A stretch of DNA of 64,000 nucleotides, taken from Bacteroidota bacterium (GTDB taxonomy: Bacteria; Bacteroidota; Bacteroidia; JAHEXY01). Position numbers and translations under genes: made by a program. Where the stretch lies: positions 92,292-156,291 of the forward strand of contig JAHEXY010000011.1 of NCBI GenBank assembly GCA_023251875.1, in the 5' to 3' direction. Below the pieces are notes generated by a model. That model had not been told where the DNA came from and did no database searches. It saw nothing but the letters and a program-made list of their open reading frames with translations. Position 1 is the stretch's first letter, and every line of letters starts with the position of its first letter. Below are positions 28,149 to 37,470 of this stretch, piece by piece.

Positions 28149-29060
28149 ATGAAGAAATTGAGTATTGTCATACCGGTTTATAATGGAGCTTTAACAATCT
28201 CAACACTTGTAGAAGAAGTTTTCAAGGTCATTACAACCTATGAACTTGAAATTATACTTGTGAATGATGGCAGTAAAGATAATAGTGAAGATGTTTGCGA
28301 AAAATTAGCTGCTGCAAAAAAAGTTAAATTCATATCGCTCCGAAAAAACTTTGGAGAGCACAATGCTGTAATGTGCGGACTCAATTATTCAACCGGAGAT
28401 TATGTGGCTATTATTGATGACGATTTTCAAAACCCACCTAATGAAATATTAAATTTAGTTACTGAAGCCGAAAAGGGATTTGATGTCGTATATTCAAAAT
28501 ATAAAATCAAAAATCATCATTTTTTTAGAAATATTGGCAGTAAAATAAACGACTTTGTAGCAACATCTTTATTGAGTAAGCCTAAAAACTTATACCTATC
28601 AAGTTTTAAGGTTATTAGAAAAGAAGTGGTAGATGAGATCATAAAATATAGAGGCCCATTTCCCTATATTGACGGACTGCTTTTAAGGGTAACCAGAAAT
28701 ATTTCGAGTGTTTTTGTTGAACACAATGCCCGACAAGAAGGAAAATCAAATTATACTTTTCAAAAATTACTTTCCTTGTATTTTAATATGTTTTTTAATT
28801 TCTCAATAAAGCCATTACGAATTTTTACCATTAGCGGAGCCATTATCTTTCTTATAGGGATTTTATTATCTATTTATTTTGCTATTGACCTGATGTTACA
28901 TCCTAATATACCTGCCGGTTGGACCTCTGTAATTGTTGCTATTTTAACATTTTCCGGTTTTCAAACCATGTTTATTGGTTTATTAGGAGAATACTTAGGT
29001 AAACAATACTTAGATCAAAACGGAACCCCTCAATGGGTTGTTAAAAAAGAAATCCTATAA
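28149..29060 (+). CDS. GT2 glycosyltransferase with two C-terminal membrane helices, GtrB/DPM-like
   Basis: 303 residues. KLSIVIPVYNGALTI, ILVNDGSKDNSED and IIDDDFQNPPNE (DxD region) define the catalytic domain. After about residue 230 come two strong helices (ISGAIIFLIGILLSIYFAI and a second near 270), as in polyprenyl-phosphate glucosyltransferases. The likely product is a polyprenyl-phosphate sugar used on the other side of the membrane. The ATG at 28149 lies 4 bases after the upstream stop; an ATG at 28122 would overlap the aminotransferase. Confidence 0.82.
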   Translation: MKKLSIVIPVYNGALTISTLVEEVFKVITTYELEIILVNDGSKDNSEDVCEKLAAAKKVKFISLRKNFGEHNAVMCGLNYSTGDYVAIIDDDFQNPPNEILNLVTEAEKGFDVVYSKYKIKNHHFFRNIGSKINDFVATSLLSKPKNLYLSSFKVIRKEVVDEIIKYRGPFPYIDGLLLRVTRNISSVFVEHNARQEGKSNYTFQKLLSLYFNMFFNFSIKPLRIFTISGAIIFLIGILLSIYFAIDLMLHPNIPAGWTSVIVAILTFSGFQTMFIGLLGEYLGKQYLDQNGTPQWVVKKEIL

Positions 29061-29066
29061 TAAGGT

Positions 29067-29170
29067 TTATATAAGTTAAGGTATTATATACAATTCCAAA
29101 CGCTCCCTCTCCTTTGGAGAGGGTTGGGGAGAGGTCATGGAAAACAATAGATGTCAACTAACTTATATAA
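29067..29170. repeat. Small element with 12-base terminal inverted repeats
   Basis: TTATATAAGTTA at 29067-29078 and its exact reverse complement at 29159-29170 enclose a hairpin core (CCCTCTCCTTTGGAGAGGG) and GTTGGGGAGAGG. The core resembles the middle of the 812, 30557 and 37459 elements, but the ends differ. It fills the gap between two convergent genes and has no reading frame. Confidence 0.55.
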
Positions 29171-29193
29171 TCTCTAATGATGGGATAAATTTT

Positions 29194-30495
29194 TTATTTA
29201 CCTGATTTATTAATTCGAATTAAGCAAATTCCAATTCCAAGCCATAATAAAAAATCTATTAATAAAAGGTAAACAGATGCCTGTTTTGTAAAATAGAAGA
29301 AGTTTGATCTTTTATGTGAAAAAGAATAACATAAAGAATAAGGGTATACAGTAAAGTATCGGTATAATTTATAAAATACAGAATTATAATTGGGTATATT
29401 AAATGGATATGTTATGGTTAACATTGCCTCGGTTTTAAATTGAGTTTGGTCTAATGCATCAACATTTTCATATTTAACTGTTTTTAAAGAATCGTTTTTA
29501 TAAATCATTGCATACACATGCTCCTTATTTCCGTTGTGCTGCAAAAAAGCCAAATCAATTGTGTTAAGTACTTGGTGATTTTCATTAAATACAAATAATT
29601 TATTGGAAGTGAGATCAACAAATGCCCAACGATTTTGTTCTTGAATATAGCTTTCGCAAAAAGCGTGGGCACTCAAACTAATACTGTCCATTTCTCCGCT
29701 TGCTCCAACATTTCTTGTTGGTATACCCGCTAGGTTTGCAAAGTATGCAAATATAGTAGCGAAGTTACCGCACCAAACTTCTGATTGATTGTTTACTACA
29801 CATTTAAATTGTTCCAAGGGCGTGAACGACTCCATTTGGTCAATTGGAATACCCCTGTGATTGTTATAATTATCAAGAATAAACTTGCCTATTTTTTGAA
29901 TTTTAACTAATGTTGAATCTTCTTTTACAACTTTCATTTGCTCATAAAGCATTTTTGTAGCTTCAATGTTTTGTGAGTTTGGTGCTTGAGAATAATCAAA
30001 GGTCCATTCTGTTAAAGAGTGTAATGGATGACTGATAATAGGGACGGAGGTTTTTTCAATAAAATAATTTGTTATGCCTGAATGGTTGCTTTTTGCATAT
30101 TTTGTCTTTGGCGTTAGAAGAATAAGAAGGTTTATACTATCGTTTTTAACTTCATTATTACTGATTGTATAACAATGTAAACTATCCAAAATCTTCAAAG
30201 TAGGGTTTATGCCATTATTCAAATAGGATAATGAGTCGTCTATTGATACCTTCCAAGTATGAGGTTTATTCGTACTGTTGATTTTCAAAAGTAATGTATC
30301 ATCTCCATGGTTTTCAAATCCGCTAATGTGAGGAGCTTCGTTAACAAAATAGATTTCTGAATAGGTAGCATCTTCAATGTAAATAAGAGCTGCACTCGTA
30401 TTTCTTTTAATAAAGAAAACAATATTGATTATTGATAAAATAAGCAATATAATCCCTACGCCAATAAATATTTTTTTTAGTTGAATTACCCTCAT
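29194..30495 (-). CDS. Membrane-anchored transglutaminase-like protein
   Basis: 433 residues. An N-terminal helix (about 8-28) would anchor it with the main part outside the cytoplasm, and a last helix lies near residues 405-425. The transglutaminase core shows the triad: Cys in SEVWCGNFATIFAYF, His in SLSAHAFCESYI, Asp in WAFVDLTSN. In bacteria this fold is used for proteolysis or peptide ligation in the envelope rather than true transglutamination. No partner is evident. It stands alone between repeat elements in a glycan locus. Confidence 0.75.
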   Translation of the reverse strand: MRVIQLKKIFIGVGIILLILSIINIVFFIKRNTSAALIYIEDATYSEIYFVNEAPHISGFENHGDDTLLLKINSTNKPHTWKVSIDDSLSYLNNGINPTLKILDSLHCYTISNNEVKNDSINLLILLTPKTKYAKSNHSGITNYFIEKTSVPIISHPLHSLTEWTFDYSQAPNSQNIEATKMLYEQMKVVKEDSTLVKIQKIGKFILDNYNNHRGIPIDQMESFTPLEQFKCVVNNQSEVWCGNFATIFAYFANLAGIPTRNVGASGEMDSISLSAHAFCESYIQEQNRWAFVDLTSNKLFVFNENHQVLNTIDLAFLQHNGNKEHVYAMIYKNDSLKTVKYENVDALDQTQFKTEAMLTITYPFNIPNYNSVFYKLYRYFTVYPYSLCYSFSHKRSNFFYFTKQASVYLLLIDFLLWLGIGICLIRINKSGK

Positions 30496-30556
30496 TTTAT
30501 TGGGTTTAATAAGCCTTTATTATAATATACAAGTGAATAGAAAAAAATGTACATAA

Positions 30557-30645
30557 GAGCAGTTCCAAAAACTAGATTTTTTTGCTTCCTCTCCCTTAAT
30601 CCCTCTCGAAGAGAGGGACACAAATTGTAATTTTGGGAACTGCCC
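30557..30645. repeat. Dispersed inverted-repeat element, copy 2 (inverted)
   Basis: 89 bases, the reverse complement of copy 1 with scattered differences. Read leftward it begins GGGCAGTTCCCAAAATTA, has CCCTCTCTTCGAGAGGG and ATTAAGGGAGAGG in the middle and ends TTTTTGGAACTGCTC. It has the same length as copy 1 and lies in a divergent gene gap. Confidence 0.75.
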
Positions 30646-30751
30646 ATAAAAGTAATTCTTTATTCCGAATAAATTAAAACTAAGGAGGTAATTTAGAATG
30701 CCTTGATGAAAAAAATATTACTTTTGTTTGCGGAAGCAAAGTTCTCATTTT

Positions 30752-31897
30752 ATGACAAAAAAGATAATATATATAGCTGCTAACGATTCCATTTCAAGTA
30801 AAAAAGAAAGAGCCAATGTTATTTGCGATGGAAAAAATGATGCACAAATAATTAATGAGGCGATTCAAAGTTTTACTCAAAAAGGTGGCTTGGTATTTCT
30901 ATTTGCCGGTACTTATATTATTTTAAAAGTGAAAGATACCCATGGGGGCATTATCATTGATAAAAGCAACGTTACAGTGATGGGAGAGGGTGATGCTACT
31001 AAGTTGCTCTTACAAAAGTATCAAGATTGCAATGCTATTCAAATAAAGGGAGTGAAAAACGTAAGAATCAATAATTTATTTATAGATGGCAATAGAGAAT
31101 ATCAAGGAGTAAAGAATGGGGAAATTAAAGATGAAATAGAAGAAGACGATAGCCATTTTAGGTCTTTCTCTTTTAATCTTTCCGGTATTAAAGCTGATAA
31201 ATACAGTGGAGATCATCACTTTCCCCAAAATGTGATAGTAAGCAATTGTACCATTCAAAATTGCAAAGCATTATGCGTTATGCTTAGAGGTAAAAATATG
31301 ATTGTTGAAAACAACCATTTGGGAGAAGCGCGCGCTGACGTTGTTGAGATTTTAAATGGCCCTGGAATTATTAGGGGAAATATAGTGGTGATAAGTAGTA
31401 AAACTTTAAGAACGCATACTGCATTAAGTACCGATCTTGCAAATTTTGTTTCGATAACGGATAATAAGGTATACGTAAAAGAAGGTGCTACTTTACATTT
31501 AGGATTCAGAACTTGGCATCATAGTTTTTTTCATAGCATAAAAAGAAATGTTCTGATTGTTGAAAAGAATGCTCATGTGAATGCCGTAGTTGATTCTCGA
31601 GGTTTATTTACTTCAATTGAAGACAACTCTTTTGTTAATTACAATATTGAACCTGTATTGTTATCCATAAATGGCTTAAATAATGTTTCAGGAAATAGCT
31701 TGACAAATATTAAAATTGGGATTCGCAATTCACATCCTGAATATTCCGAAAAATGGAAACAAATGTGGAGATGTGGTTTTTTAGAAGACATGATGGTTAG
31801 AATTAAGAAAAATTTCTTTTATAACTCCAATATTGATAAAGGCTCTCATAAAAATAAAATTGTGGAAGGTGAAAATGTTTGGTTGAATGTAAAATAA
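30752..31897 (+). CDS. Right-handed beta-helix protein, pectate-lyase-like
   Basis: 381 residues. After DGKNDAQIINEAIQ, a typical start of pectate-lyase-3 folds, there are repeated beta-helix coils with GVKNVRINNLFIDGN, NVIVSNCTIQNC, MIVENNHL and later SIEDNSFVN. No signal peptide is visible, so it may act inside the cell or leave by an unknown route. Such folds bind or cut polysaccharides, or serve as epimerases. The ATG at 30752 is preferred to a TTG at 30728. Catalytic residues are not identified. Confidence 0.65.
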   Translation: MTKKIIYIAANDSISSKKERANVICDGKNDAQIINEAIQSFTQKGGLVFLFAGTYIILKVKDTHGGIIIDKSNVTVMGEGDATKLLLQKYQDCNAIQIKGVKNVRINNLFIDGNREYQGVKNGEIKDEIEEDDSHFRSFSFNLSGIKADKYSGDHHFPQNVIVSNCTIQNCKALCVMLRGKNMIVENNHLGEARADVVEILNGPGIIRGNIVVISSKTLRTHTALSTDLANFVSITDNKVYVKEGATLHLGFRTWHHSFFHSIKRNVLIVEKNAHVNAVVDSRGLFTSIEDNSFVNYNIEPVLLSINGLNNVSGNSLTNIKIGIRNSHPEYSEKWKQMWRCGFLEDMMVRIKKNFFYNSNIDKGSHKNKIVEGENVWLNVK

Positions 31898-32016
31898 TGC
31901 CCTTGAGCTTAAAATTACATTTAGCACTTGAACGTATTAGAAACCCTAATCATGCTCTTTTATTTGATATTTTTGAAAAATTTAATAACAAAACAACTAA
32001 CTTTGCTCAATTATAA
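31897..32016 (+). CDS. Possible 39-residue small protein
   Basis: An ATG overlapping the preceding stop as TAATG opens a 39-codon frame, MPLSLKLHLALERIRNP onward, without repeats or a membrane helix. A promoter-like TAACTTTG for the next gene lies inside its end. Coupling and amino-acid make-up look plausible, but length alone cannot prove coding. Confidence 0.2.
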   Translation: MPLSLKLHLALERIRNPNHALLFDIFEKFNNKTTNFAQL

Positions 32017-32055
32017 ATCTTTTAAAGAATTAATTAAAACTTAAATTAAGAATAC

Positions 32056-32922
32056 ATGGAAATTATAAATACTTGCAAGTCGTGTAATTCGAAAAACCTT
32101 CAAATTTTTATAAAAGACGTAAGCAGTTTTGGCTACAAAATGGATGTGGTTGAATGTAAAGATTGCCACTTGAGATTTAGAAATATATTACTCAATGAAA
32201 AAGAAATTGAAAGTTTATATGCCAGCTCGTATTTTAATGAAATTCAAAAAGACTATTTTTTCTCAAACCAAGAATTGAAAGAGAAAATATTCAAAAACAG
32301 ATTACAAATTGTTAATTCTATTGTTTCAAAAAAGGGCACTTTATTAGATGTTGGAAGTGCTATGGGCACTTTTTTAGAGGTTGCTAAAAAAGATGGATGG
32401 AAAGAAACCGGAATAGAAGTTTCTGAATATGCTTCTGAAATTGCAAATAAAAATGGGCTAAATAGCATATGCGGCAATACAAGTATGATTATTGGCCAAA
32501 ATAAAAAGTATGATGTAATCACATTATGGGATATGATAGATCATGCTGAAAAACCACTTACTGTATTAGATGATGTACGGAAATTAATTGGCGAAAATGG
32601 CTTTATTTTTGTTGAAACAACCGTAATAGATTCTGCAATGTTTATTATTGCTGAGGTAGTGAATACCCTTTCATTCGGAATCATTAAAAATCCACTTCTA
32701 AAAGGCTATCCTGTTCACCACACCAATTATTATTCACAACAAACAATGGCTGCAGATATTGAAAAAGCAGGGTTTAAAGTAGTGAAAGTTATTCGCGAAC
32801 CTTTTAATCAAGAAATATTTTCCGGTACTAAAATTGAAAAAATATTGTTTGGACTAATTGAATCTTTCTCAAAGTTTATTCATAAAGAAATAGTTTGCAC
32901 AATAGTTGCAGTACCAAAATAA
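32056..32922 (+). CDS. Class I SAM methyltransferase with N-terminal zinc ribbon
   Basis: 288 residues. The start CKSCNSKNLQIFI ... VVECKDCHLRFRN gives a four-cysteine zinc ribbon (residues 6-42), as in Methyltransf_23 proteins of glycan clusters. LLDVGSAMGTFLEVAKKDG is motif I, and VITLWDMIDHAEKPLTVLDDV is a later motif. The C terminus has a weakly hydrophobic stretch. The sequence TTTG-N22-TAACTTTG upstream (31972-32005) may be its promoter. The target is unknown, probably a sugar or a carrier-linked glycan. Confidence 0.75.
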   Translation: MEIINTCKSCNSKNLQIFIKDVSSFGYKMDVVECKDCHLRFRNILLNEKEIESLYASSYFNEIQKDYFFSNQELKEKIFKNRLQIVNSIVSKKGTLLDVGSAMGTFLEVAKKDGWKETGIEVSEYASEIANKNGLNSICGNTSMIIGQNKKYDVITLWDMIDHAEKPLTVLDDVRKLIGENGFIFVETTVIDSAMFIIAEVVNTLSFGIIKNPLLKGYPVHHTNYYSQQTMAADIEKAGFKVVKVIREPFNQEIFSGTKIEKILFGLIESFSKFIHKEIVCTIVAVPK

Positions 32923-32987
32923 ATAATCAATTTTAATTTCATTTGAAAACATAAATAGAAAATACTGTTACATATCCAATTATCTCT

Positions 32988-34418
32988 ATGAAAATGTTTA
33001 ATAAAGAAATTAATCTGCTCTATTTTATAATACCGATTGGCTTTCTATTTAGGGCACTCTTTATTATGTTCGGAGCCAAGTTGTATTATGGTACTGAAAC
33101 TTTTTGGATGGGAGGAGATACTCCAGGATGGGTCGACTCAATAATTAATTTAATTGAGCATGGAACATATACAATCGATTTTAAAAGTGATATTGGCTAT
33201 TTTTTTCGCCCCCCGGGATATTCTTTTTATATAGGGATATTTTATCTTTTAAGTGGAAAGAATTTGGCACTTATGTATCAATTTATTATTTGGTCACAAG
33301 TACTATTAGATACACTGGCAATATATCTTTTATACAAAACAGTTTGTTTTGCTTTTAGCAACACAAAAATAGCTTTGATCACAGCTATCTTATATGCCAT
33401 TTACCCATTTGTTATTGTTTGGAATGCAGTTGTATATGCAGAGTCAACAAGTGTTTTTTTCTTACTACTAAGTTTGTATTTCTTTTTTCATCCTTCCATT
33501 AAGTATAAATATGTTTTGTCTGGTATTTTTATAAGTATAGCCGTATTAATAAGAGTACAGCTAATTTTTATGTTTCCAATTTTAGGCCTCATTATTTTAT
33601 TTATATACTGGGGAAATACCAAAAATACCATATCAAATTTATTACAATTTGGTCTAATGACAGTTATTGTTTATGGCTCATGGCCTATTAGAAATTATAT
33701 AAATTATAACAAATGGGTTTTTTCGGAAGAATGGGAAGGCTATCATCATTGGTCAATGGATTATATTCGGTTCTATGAATATATATTCTCAGTTCAAACG
33801 GGAGAAGAACCCCAAAACTATCAAATTATTCATGGCGAAAAAGTTACTTTTCCGAAAGATTGTTATGTGGTAAAAGGAGATTCGACAAAATTAGAAAATG
33901 TTGTTAAACTGTGTCGTACATGTGGAGAAGGCTTTAGCTATTTTATGAGATCAGCGGGAGTTAGAGAAGATGTTGTTGGAAAAGATGATAATTGTAATGA
34001 AGAGATAGAGCGTACTTTTGTAGCCTTAAGAGAAAATCAAAAAAAATACAATTCATTGAATTACTATTTATGGGTACCCTTAAGTAACTTGAAAAAAGCT
34101 ATTTTTAAGTATACCTTGGCTAAGCCCTCCGAATCAATTGTAGGGAAATTAGCTTCATTATTATTTTTATTTCGAACGCTACTTCTCCTATTGGGTTTTA
34201 TGGGATTAATTATACTATTAAAGTACAGGCTTGGGGGCTATTTATGCGTAATCAGCTTTTTATATTTCTGTTCATGGTATTTTTTTGATTGTTTTGACTA
34301 TAGAAGTATGGAAATTCGGTATTTTTTACAAGCAGATATATTGATGTTGATTCCTGCTGCATTTGTATTGTATCTATTACTAACTCGGTTTAGTTTTATG
34401 AAGAAATACCTTGCCTGA
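32988..34418 (+). CDS. Membrane glycosyltransferase, GT39/PMT-like
   Basis: 476 residues with about ten helices. The first outer loop has WMGGDTPGWVDSI, an acidic motif where PMT-type enzymes keep the catalytic Asp, and YFFRPPGYSFYIGIFY follows as often seen in this fold. A long outer loop (about 240-350) contains several Cys (VVKLCRTCGEG, DDNCNEE) that could form disulfides. It likely transfers sugar from a polyprenyl-phosphate donor. It closes the polysaccharide region before housekeeping genes start. Confidence 0.65.
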   Translation: MKMFNKEINLLYFIIPIGFLFRALFIMFGAKLYYGTETFWMGGDTPGWVDSIINLIEHGTYTIDFKSDIGYFFRPPGYSFYIGIFYLLSGKNLALMYQFIIWSQVLLDTLAIYLLYKTVCFAFSNTKIALITAILYAIYPFVIVWNAVVYAESTSVFFLLLSLYFFFHPSIKYKYVLSGIFISIAVLIRVQLIFMFPILGLIILFIYWGNTKNTISNLLQFGLMTVIVYGSWPIRNYINYNKWVFSEEWEGYHHWSMDYIRFYEYIFSVQTGEEPQNYQIIHGEKVTFPKDCYVVKGDSTKLENVVKLCRTCGEGFSYFMRSAGVREDVVGKDDNCNEEIERTFVALRENQKKYNSLNYYLWVPLSNLKKAIFKYTLAKPSESIVGKLASLLFLFRTLLLLLGFMGLIILLKYRLGGYLCVISFLYFCSWYFFDCFDYRSMEIRYFLQADILMLIPAAFVLYLLLTRFSFMKKYLA

Positions 34419-34580
34419 TTTTAATACATTTAACATAAGCCCCATTTTCTAAGCATTAATTTCTGTACAAAATCCACATAGAAATCCTTAAATTTGCAAT
34501 TGATTTTATTTTAATCTATTATTTAGGGTAAAAGGTTATTGTATTTAAATGTGCAATAAGGGTTTTCTAAAAAAATAAAT

Positions 34581-35798
34581 ATGGGAATTCAAGAAGTTAA
34601 ACAGCGATTTGGTATTATTGGCAATTCTGCTCCCTTAAATAGGGCTATTGAAGTCGCCATGCAGGTGTCGCCTACAGATTTAACTGTGCTCATTACCGGA
34701 GAAAGTGGTACAGGAAAAGAAGTTTTTTCTAAAATCATTCATCAGCTTAGTTCTAGAAAACATGGACCCTATATAGCCGTTAACTGCGGTGCCATACCTG
34801 AGGGAACAATAGATTCAGAACTTTTTGGCCATGAAAAAGGATCTTTTACCGGAGCTCAGGGAGAAAGAAAAGGCTATTTTGAAGTAGTAAATAATGGCAC
34901 CATTTTTTTAGATGAAGTAGCTGAATTGCCATTAGGAACCCAAGTGCGTTTATTAAGAGTGTTAGAAACAGGCGAATTTATTCGTGTTGGGTCATCAAAA
35001 TCAATAAAAACCAATGTTCGTGTAATTGCGGCAACCAATGTAAATATTGGTGAAGCAATAGAAAAAGGAAAATTTAGAGAAGATTTATTTTATAGATTGA
35101 ATACTGTTCCTATTCTTATTCCCTCATTAAGAGAACGTAAAGAAGATGTTCATTTGCTTTTTAGAAAGTTTGCTTCTGATTGTGCAGAAAAATATAGAAT
35201 GCCCGCAGTTCGGTTAAGTGTTGATGCCCAAGTTTTGTTAGAAAATTACCGTTGGAGAGGAAATATTAGACAATTAAAAAATACTGCTGAACAAATTTCT
35301 GTTATTGAAGAAAATAGAGAAATATCGGCTGAAACCTTAAAAAAATATTTACCTGATATGGATCAATCTTCTTTACCAATGGTATTGGGTGGTAATCGGG
35401 GGGCTAATGATTTTTCAGAGCGAGATTTACTCTATAAAATTTTATTTGATGTAAAAAAAGATATGGCAGAAATGAAGGGATTGTTGTACCAATTGGTAAA
35501 TAATGGATCTCTTAGTTCTGAAAATATTACTGCCGATAAATTTTTACCTGTTATAGAAAACAAACCGATTTATTCTCCAGAGCCAAATGTTCAGCTTCAT
35601 CATAAAAACCAACCCGTTGTTGAAGACACCCATCATGAAATTATAGAAGAATCTTTATCATTAGGAGAAAAAGAGTTAGAGCTTATAAAAAAAGCACTCG
35701 AAAAACATAAAGGAAAACGTAAAGGAGCAGCGCAAGAACTGGGTATTTCTGAACGTACTTTATATAGAAAAATTAAAGAGTATGATATTAAAGAATAG
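34581..35798 (+). CDS. Sigma-54-dependent transcriptional activator without receiver domain
   Basis: 405 residues. The AAA+ domain has GESGTGKE (Walker A, 40-47), GSFTGA (87-92) as the sigma-54 contact loop in place of the usual GAFTGA, GTIFLDEVAEL (Walker B) and the RLNTVPILIPSLRERKEDV block. A C-terminal Fis-type helix-turn-helix (KGAAQELGISERTLYRKIK) binds DNA. With no N-terminal sensor domain it may be controlled by a partner or by its own level. A linker of about 100 residues separates the AAA+ and HTH parts. It likely shares an operon with the LptE-like gene 9 bases on. Confidence 0.88.
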   Translation: MGIQEVKQRFGIIGNSAPLNRAIEVAMQVSPTDLTVLITGESGTGKEVFSKIIHQLSSRKHGPYIAVNCGAIPEGTIDSELFGHEKGSFTGAQGERKGYFEVVNNGTIFLDEVAELPLGTQVRLLRVLETGEFIRVGSSKSIKTNVRVIAATNVNIGEAIEKGKFREDLFYRLNTVPILIPSLRERKEDVHLLFRKFASDCAEKYRMPAVRLSVDAQVLLENYRWRGNIRQLKNTAEQISVIEENREISAETLKKYLPDMDQSSLPMVLGGNRGANDFSERDLLYKILFDVKKDMAEMKGLLYQLVNNGSLSSENITADKFLPVIENKPIYSPEPNVQLHHKNQPVVEDTHHEIIEESLSLGEKELELIKKALEKHKGKRKGAAQELGISERTLYRKIKEYDIKE

Positions 35799-35807
35799 AG
35801 GAGAATT

Positions 35808-36398
35808 ATGAATTACAAATTTCGAATTTCGAATAAAAAAAGAAGTTCAGTTAAACAGCATTTTCAATTTTCAATTTTCAATTTTCAATTGCCGGCAAGA
35901 TTATGCCAAATTTTACTTATAATATCCATAGTTATTTTAACACCAGGTTGTGGTTTCTACTCCTTCACCGGAGCATCTATTGCCCCCGATGTAAAAACCA
36001 TTTCCGTACAATATTTTCCTAATAATGCATCAATAGTTAATCCTCGTTTAAGTCAATTATTTACAGATGCATTAAAACAAAAATTTTTAAATCAAACCAG
36101 TTTGAAATTTTCAAATTCAGGTGGCGATCTTAATTTTGAAGGAGCTATTACCGGCTATACGGTTACTTCTACTGCAGCACAAAGTAATGAAACCTCCGGC
36201 CTAACAAAATTAACCGTAACCGTAAATGTAAAATTTACCAATAATAAAGACCCTGATAAGAATTTTGAAAAAGGTTTTTCTCGTGATTATAGCTATGAGA
36301 GTACATTAACCCTGGCTCAGGCAGAATCTACTTATTTGTCTCAAATAATAGATGCCATTGTTGATGATATATTTGCTGCTTCTGTTGCAAATTGGTAG
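35808..36398 (+). CDS. LptE-like outer-membrane lipoprotein
   Basis: 196 residues. LTPGCGF near residue 47 is a lipobox (Cys for lipidation) after a hydrophobic stretch, so it is a lipoprotein. The body, GFYSFTGASIAPDVKTISV through ADIQ-like beta strands to AAVANW-like end, matches the Bacteroidota LptE family, which supports LptD in moving lipopolysaccharide to the surface. The N-terminal 30 residues are unusual: they come from a run of TTTTCAA repeats (about 35863-35892) and make an extended signal region. A later start codon is possible but no ATG fits before the helix. Confidence 0.75.
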   Translation: MNYKFRISNKKRSSVKQHFQFSIFNFQLPARLCQILLIISIVILTPGCGFYSFTGASIAPDVKTISVQYFPNNASIVNPRLSQLFTDALKQKFLNQTSLKFSNSGGDLNFEGAITGYTVTSTAAQSNETSGLTKLTVTVNVKFTNNKDPDKNFEKGFSRDYSYESTLTLAQAESTYLSQIIDAIVDDIFAASVANW

Positions 36399-36468
36399 AA
36401 TTTATACTAGTTGTAAGATGTGGCTATTTGTTCCTTTATCATAAACCATTAGTCAAAAAAAGCATACG

Positions 36469-36640
36469 CTAATAACTAATAACTAATAACTGATAACTGA
36501 TAACTAATAACTGATAACTGATAACTGATAACTAATAACTGATAACTAATAACTGATAACTAATAACTGATAACTAATAACTGATAACTGATAACTAATA
36601 ACTAATAACTAATAACTGATAACTAATAACTAATAACTAA
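36469..36640. repeat. Heptanucleotide tandem repeat, two variants
   Basis: 24 complete units and four extra bases of a 7-base repeat. Every unit is either CTAATAA (14 units) or CTGATAA (10 units); only the third base varies. Since 7 is not a multiple of 3, TAA and TGA stops occur in every forward frame. It lies in the gap before the gene at 36649 and ends 8 bases before that ATG. Copy number probably varies between strains. Confidence 0.9.
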
Positions 36641-36648
36641 ATTTGAGT

Positions 36649-37470
36649 ATGAAACATCAAGAATTTATAGATTATTTAACACATCCCCATGTATTAGGTG
36701 ATACGAGCCTCTTATCGTTAAATAAAGTAGTAGATAAATTTCCGTATTTTCAAACTGCTCATCTTTTATTTGCCAAAAATCTTCATGCTCAAAATAATAT
36801 CAATTATAATGAACAACTTAAAGTTGCCGCTGTTTATGCTTCTGATAGAACCGTGCTCTATAATTTAATTTATAATTATGAAGAAGTTCAAAGTTTAAAG
36901 TTCGAAGTTCAAACCTCTAAAGCCGAAAGCTTGAGCCCGAAGGTTAAAGTTGAAGATAATATTGTAAAAGAAGAAACTAAGAAAGAGTATCCCCTTTCAG
37001 ATTCAAATAAACTTGAAACTTTAAACTTTGAACCTTCAATTCAAAATACAAAATCAGAAACGAACAACGAACAACCAATAACCAACAAGCAACAACTAAT
37101 AACTAACACTGAACAACTCTTTTCTGATTGGTTAAAAACAGAAAAAAATAATGTATTGAATACCGAGCTTAACCCAACCGTTGATGCAATAGATAAAAAG
37201 GAGTTGAGCAAAAAGGATCTTATTGATGTTTTCATTAAAGCAGAACCTAAAATTATTCCAACAAAAACAGAGTTTTATTCATCAACAACAAGGGCTAAAG
37301 AAAGTTTAAAAGAACATGAAGATCTTGTTTCTGAAACTTTGGCTAAAATTTATGCCAAACAAACTAATTATTCCAAAGCCATTAGCATTTATGAAAAATT
37401 AATCTTGAAATATCCAGAAAAAAGCACTTACTTTGCAATCCAAATTAAAAAATTGAAAGAGCAGTTCTAA
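36649..37470 (+). CDS. Hypothetical protein with low-complexity middle and TPR-like C terminus
   Basis: 273 residues, not a recognised family. The first 90 residues look folded (FPYFQTAHLLFAKNLHAQNN, like conserved Bacteroidota proteins of unknown role). The middle (about 85-165) is rich in Lys, Glu, Asn and Gln and is encoded by repeat-like DNA (runs of AAGTTC and of AACAA and AATAAC). The end (LAKIYAKQTNYSKAISIYEKLI) looks like one TPR unit. The last residues and the stop come from the inverted-repeat element at 37459. ATG at 36649 is preferred to the TTG six bases earlier. Confidence 0.65.
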   Translation: MKHQEFIDYLTHPHVLGDTSLLSLNKVVDKFPYFQTAHLLFAKNLHAQNNINYNEQLKVAAVYASDRTVLYNLIYNYEEVQSLKFEVQTSKAESLSPKVKVEDNIVKEETKKEYPLSDSNKLETLNFEPSIQNTKSETNNEQPITNKQQLITNTEQLFSDWLKTEKNNVLNTELNPTVDAIDKKELSKKDLIDVFIKAEPKIIPTKTEFYSSTTRAKESLKEHEDLVSETLAKIYAKQTNYSKAISIYEKLILKYPEKSTYFAIQIKKLKEQF

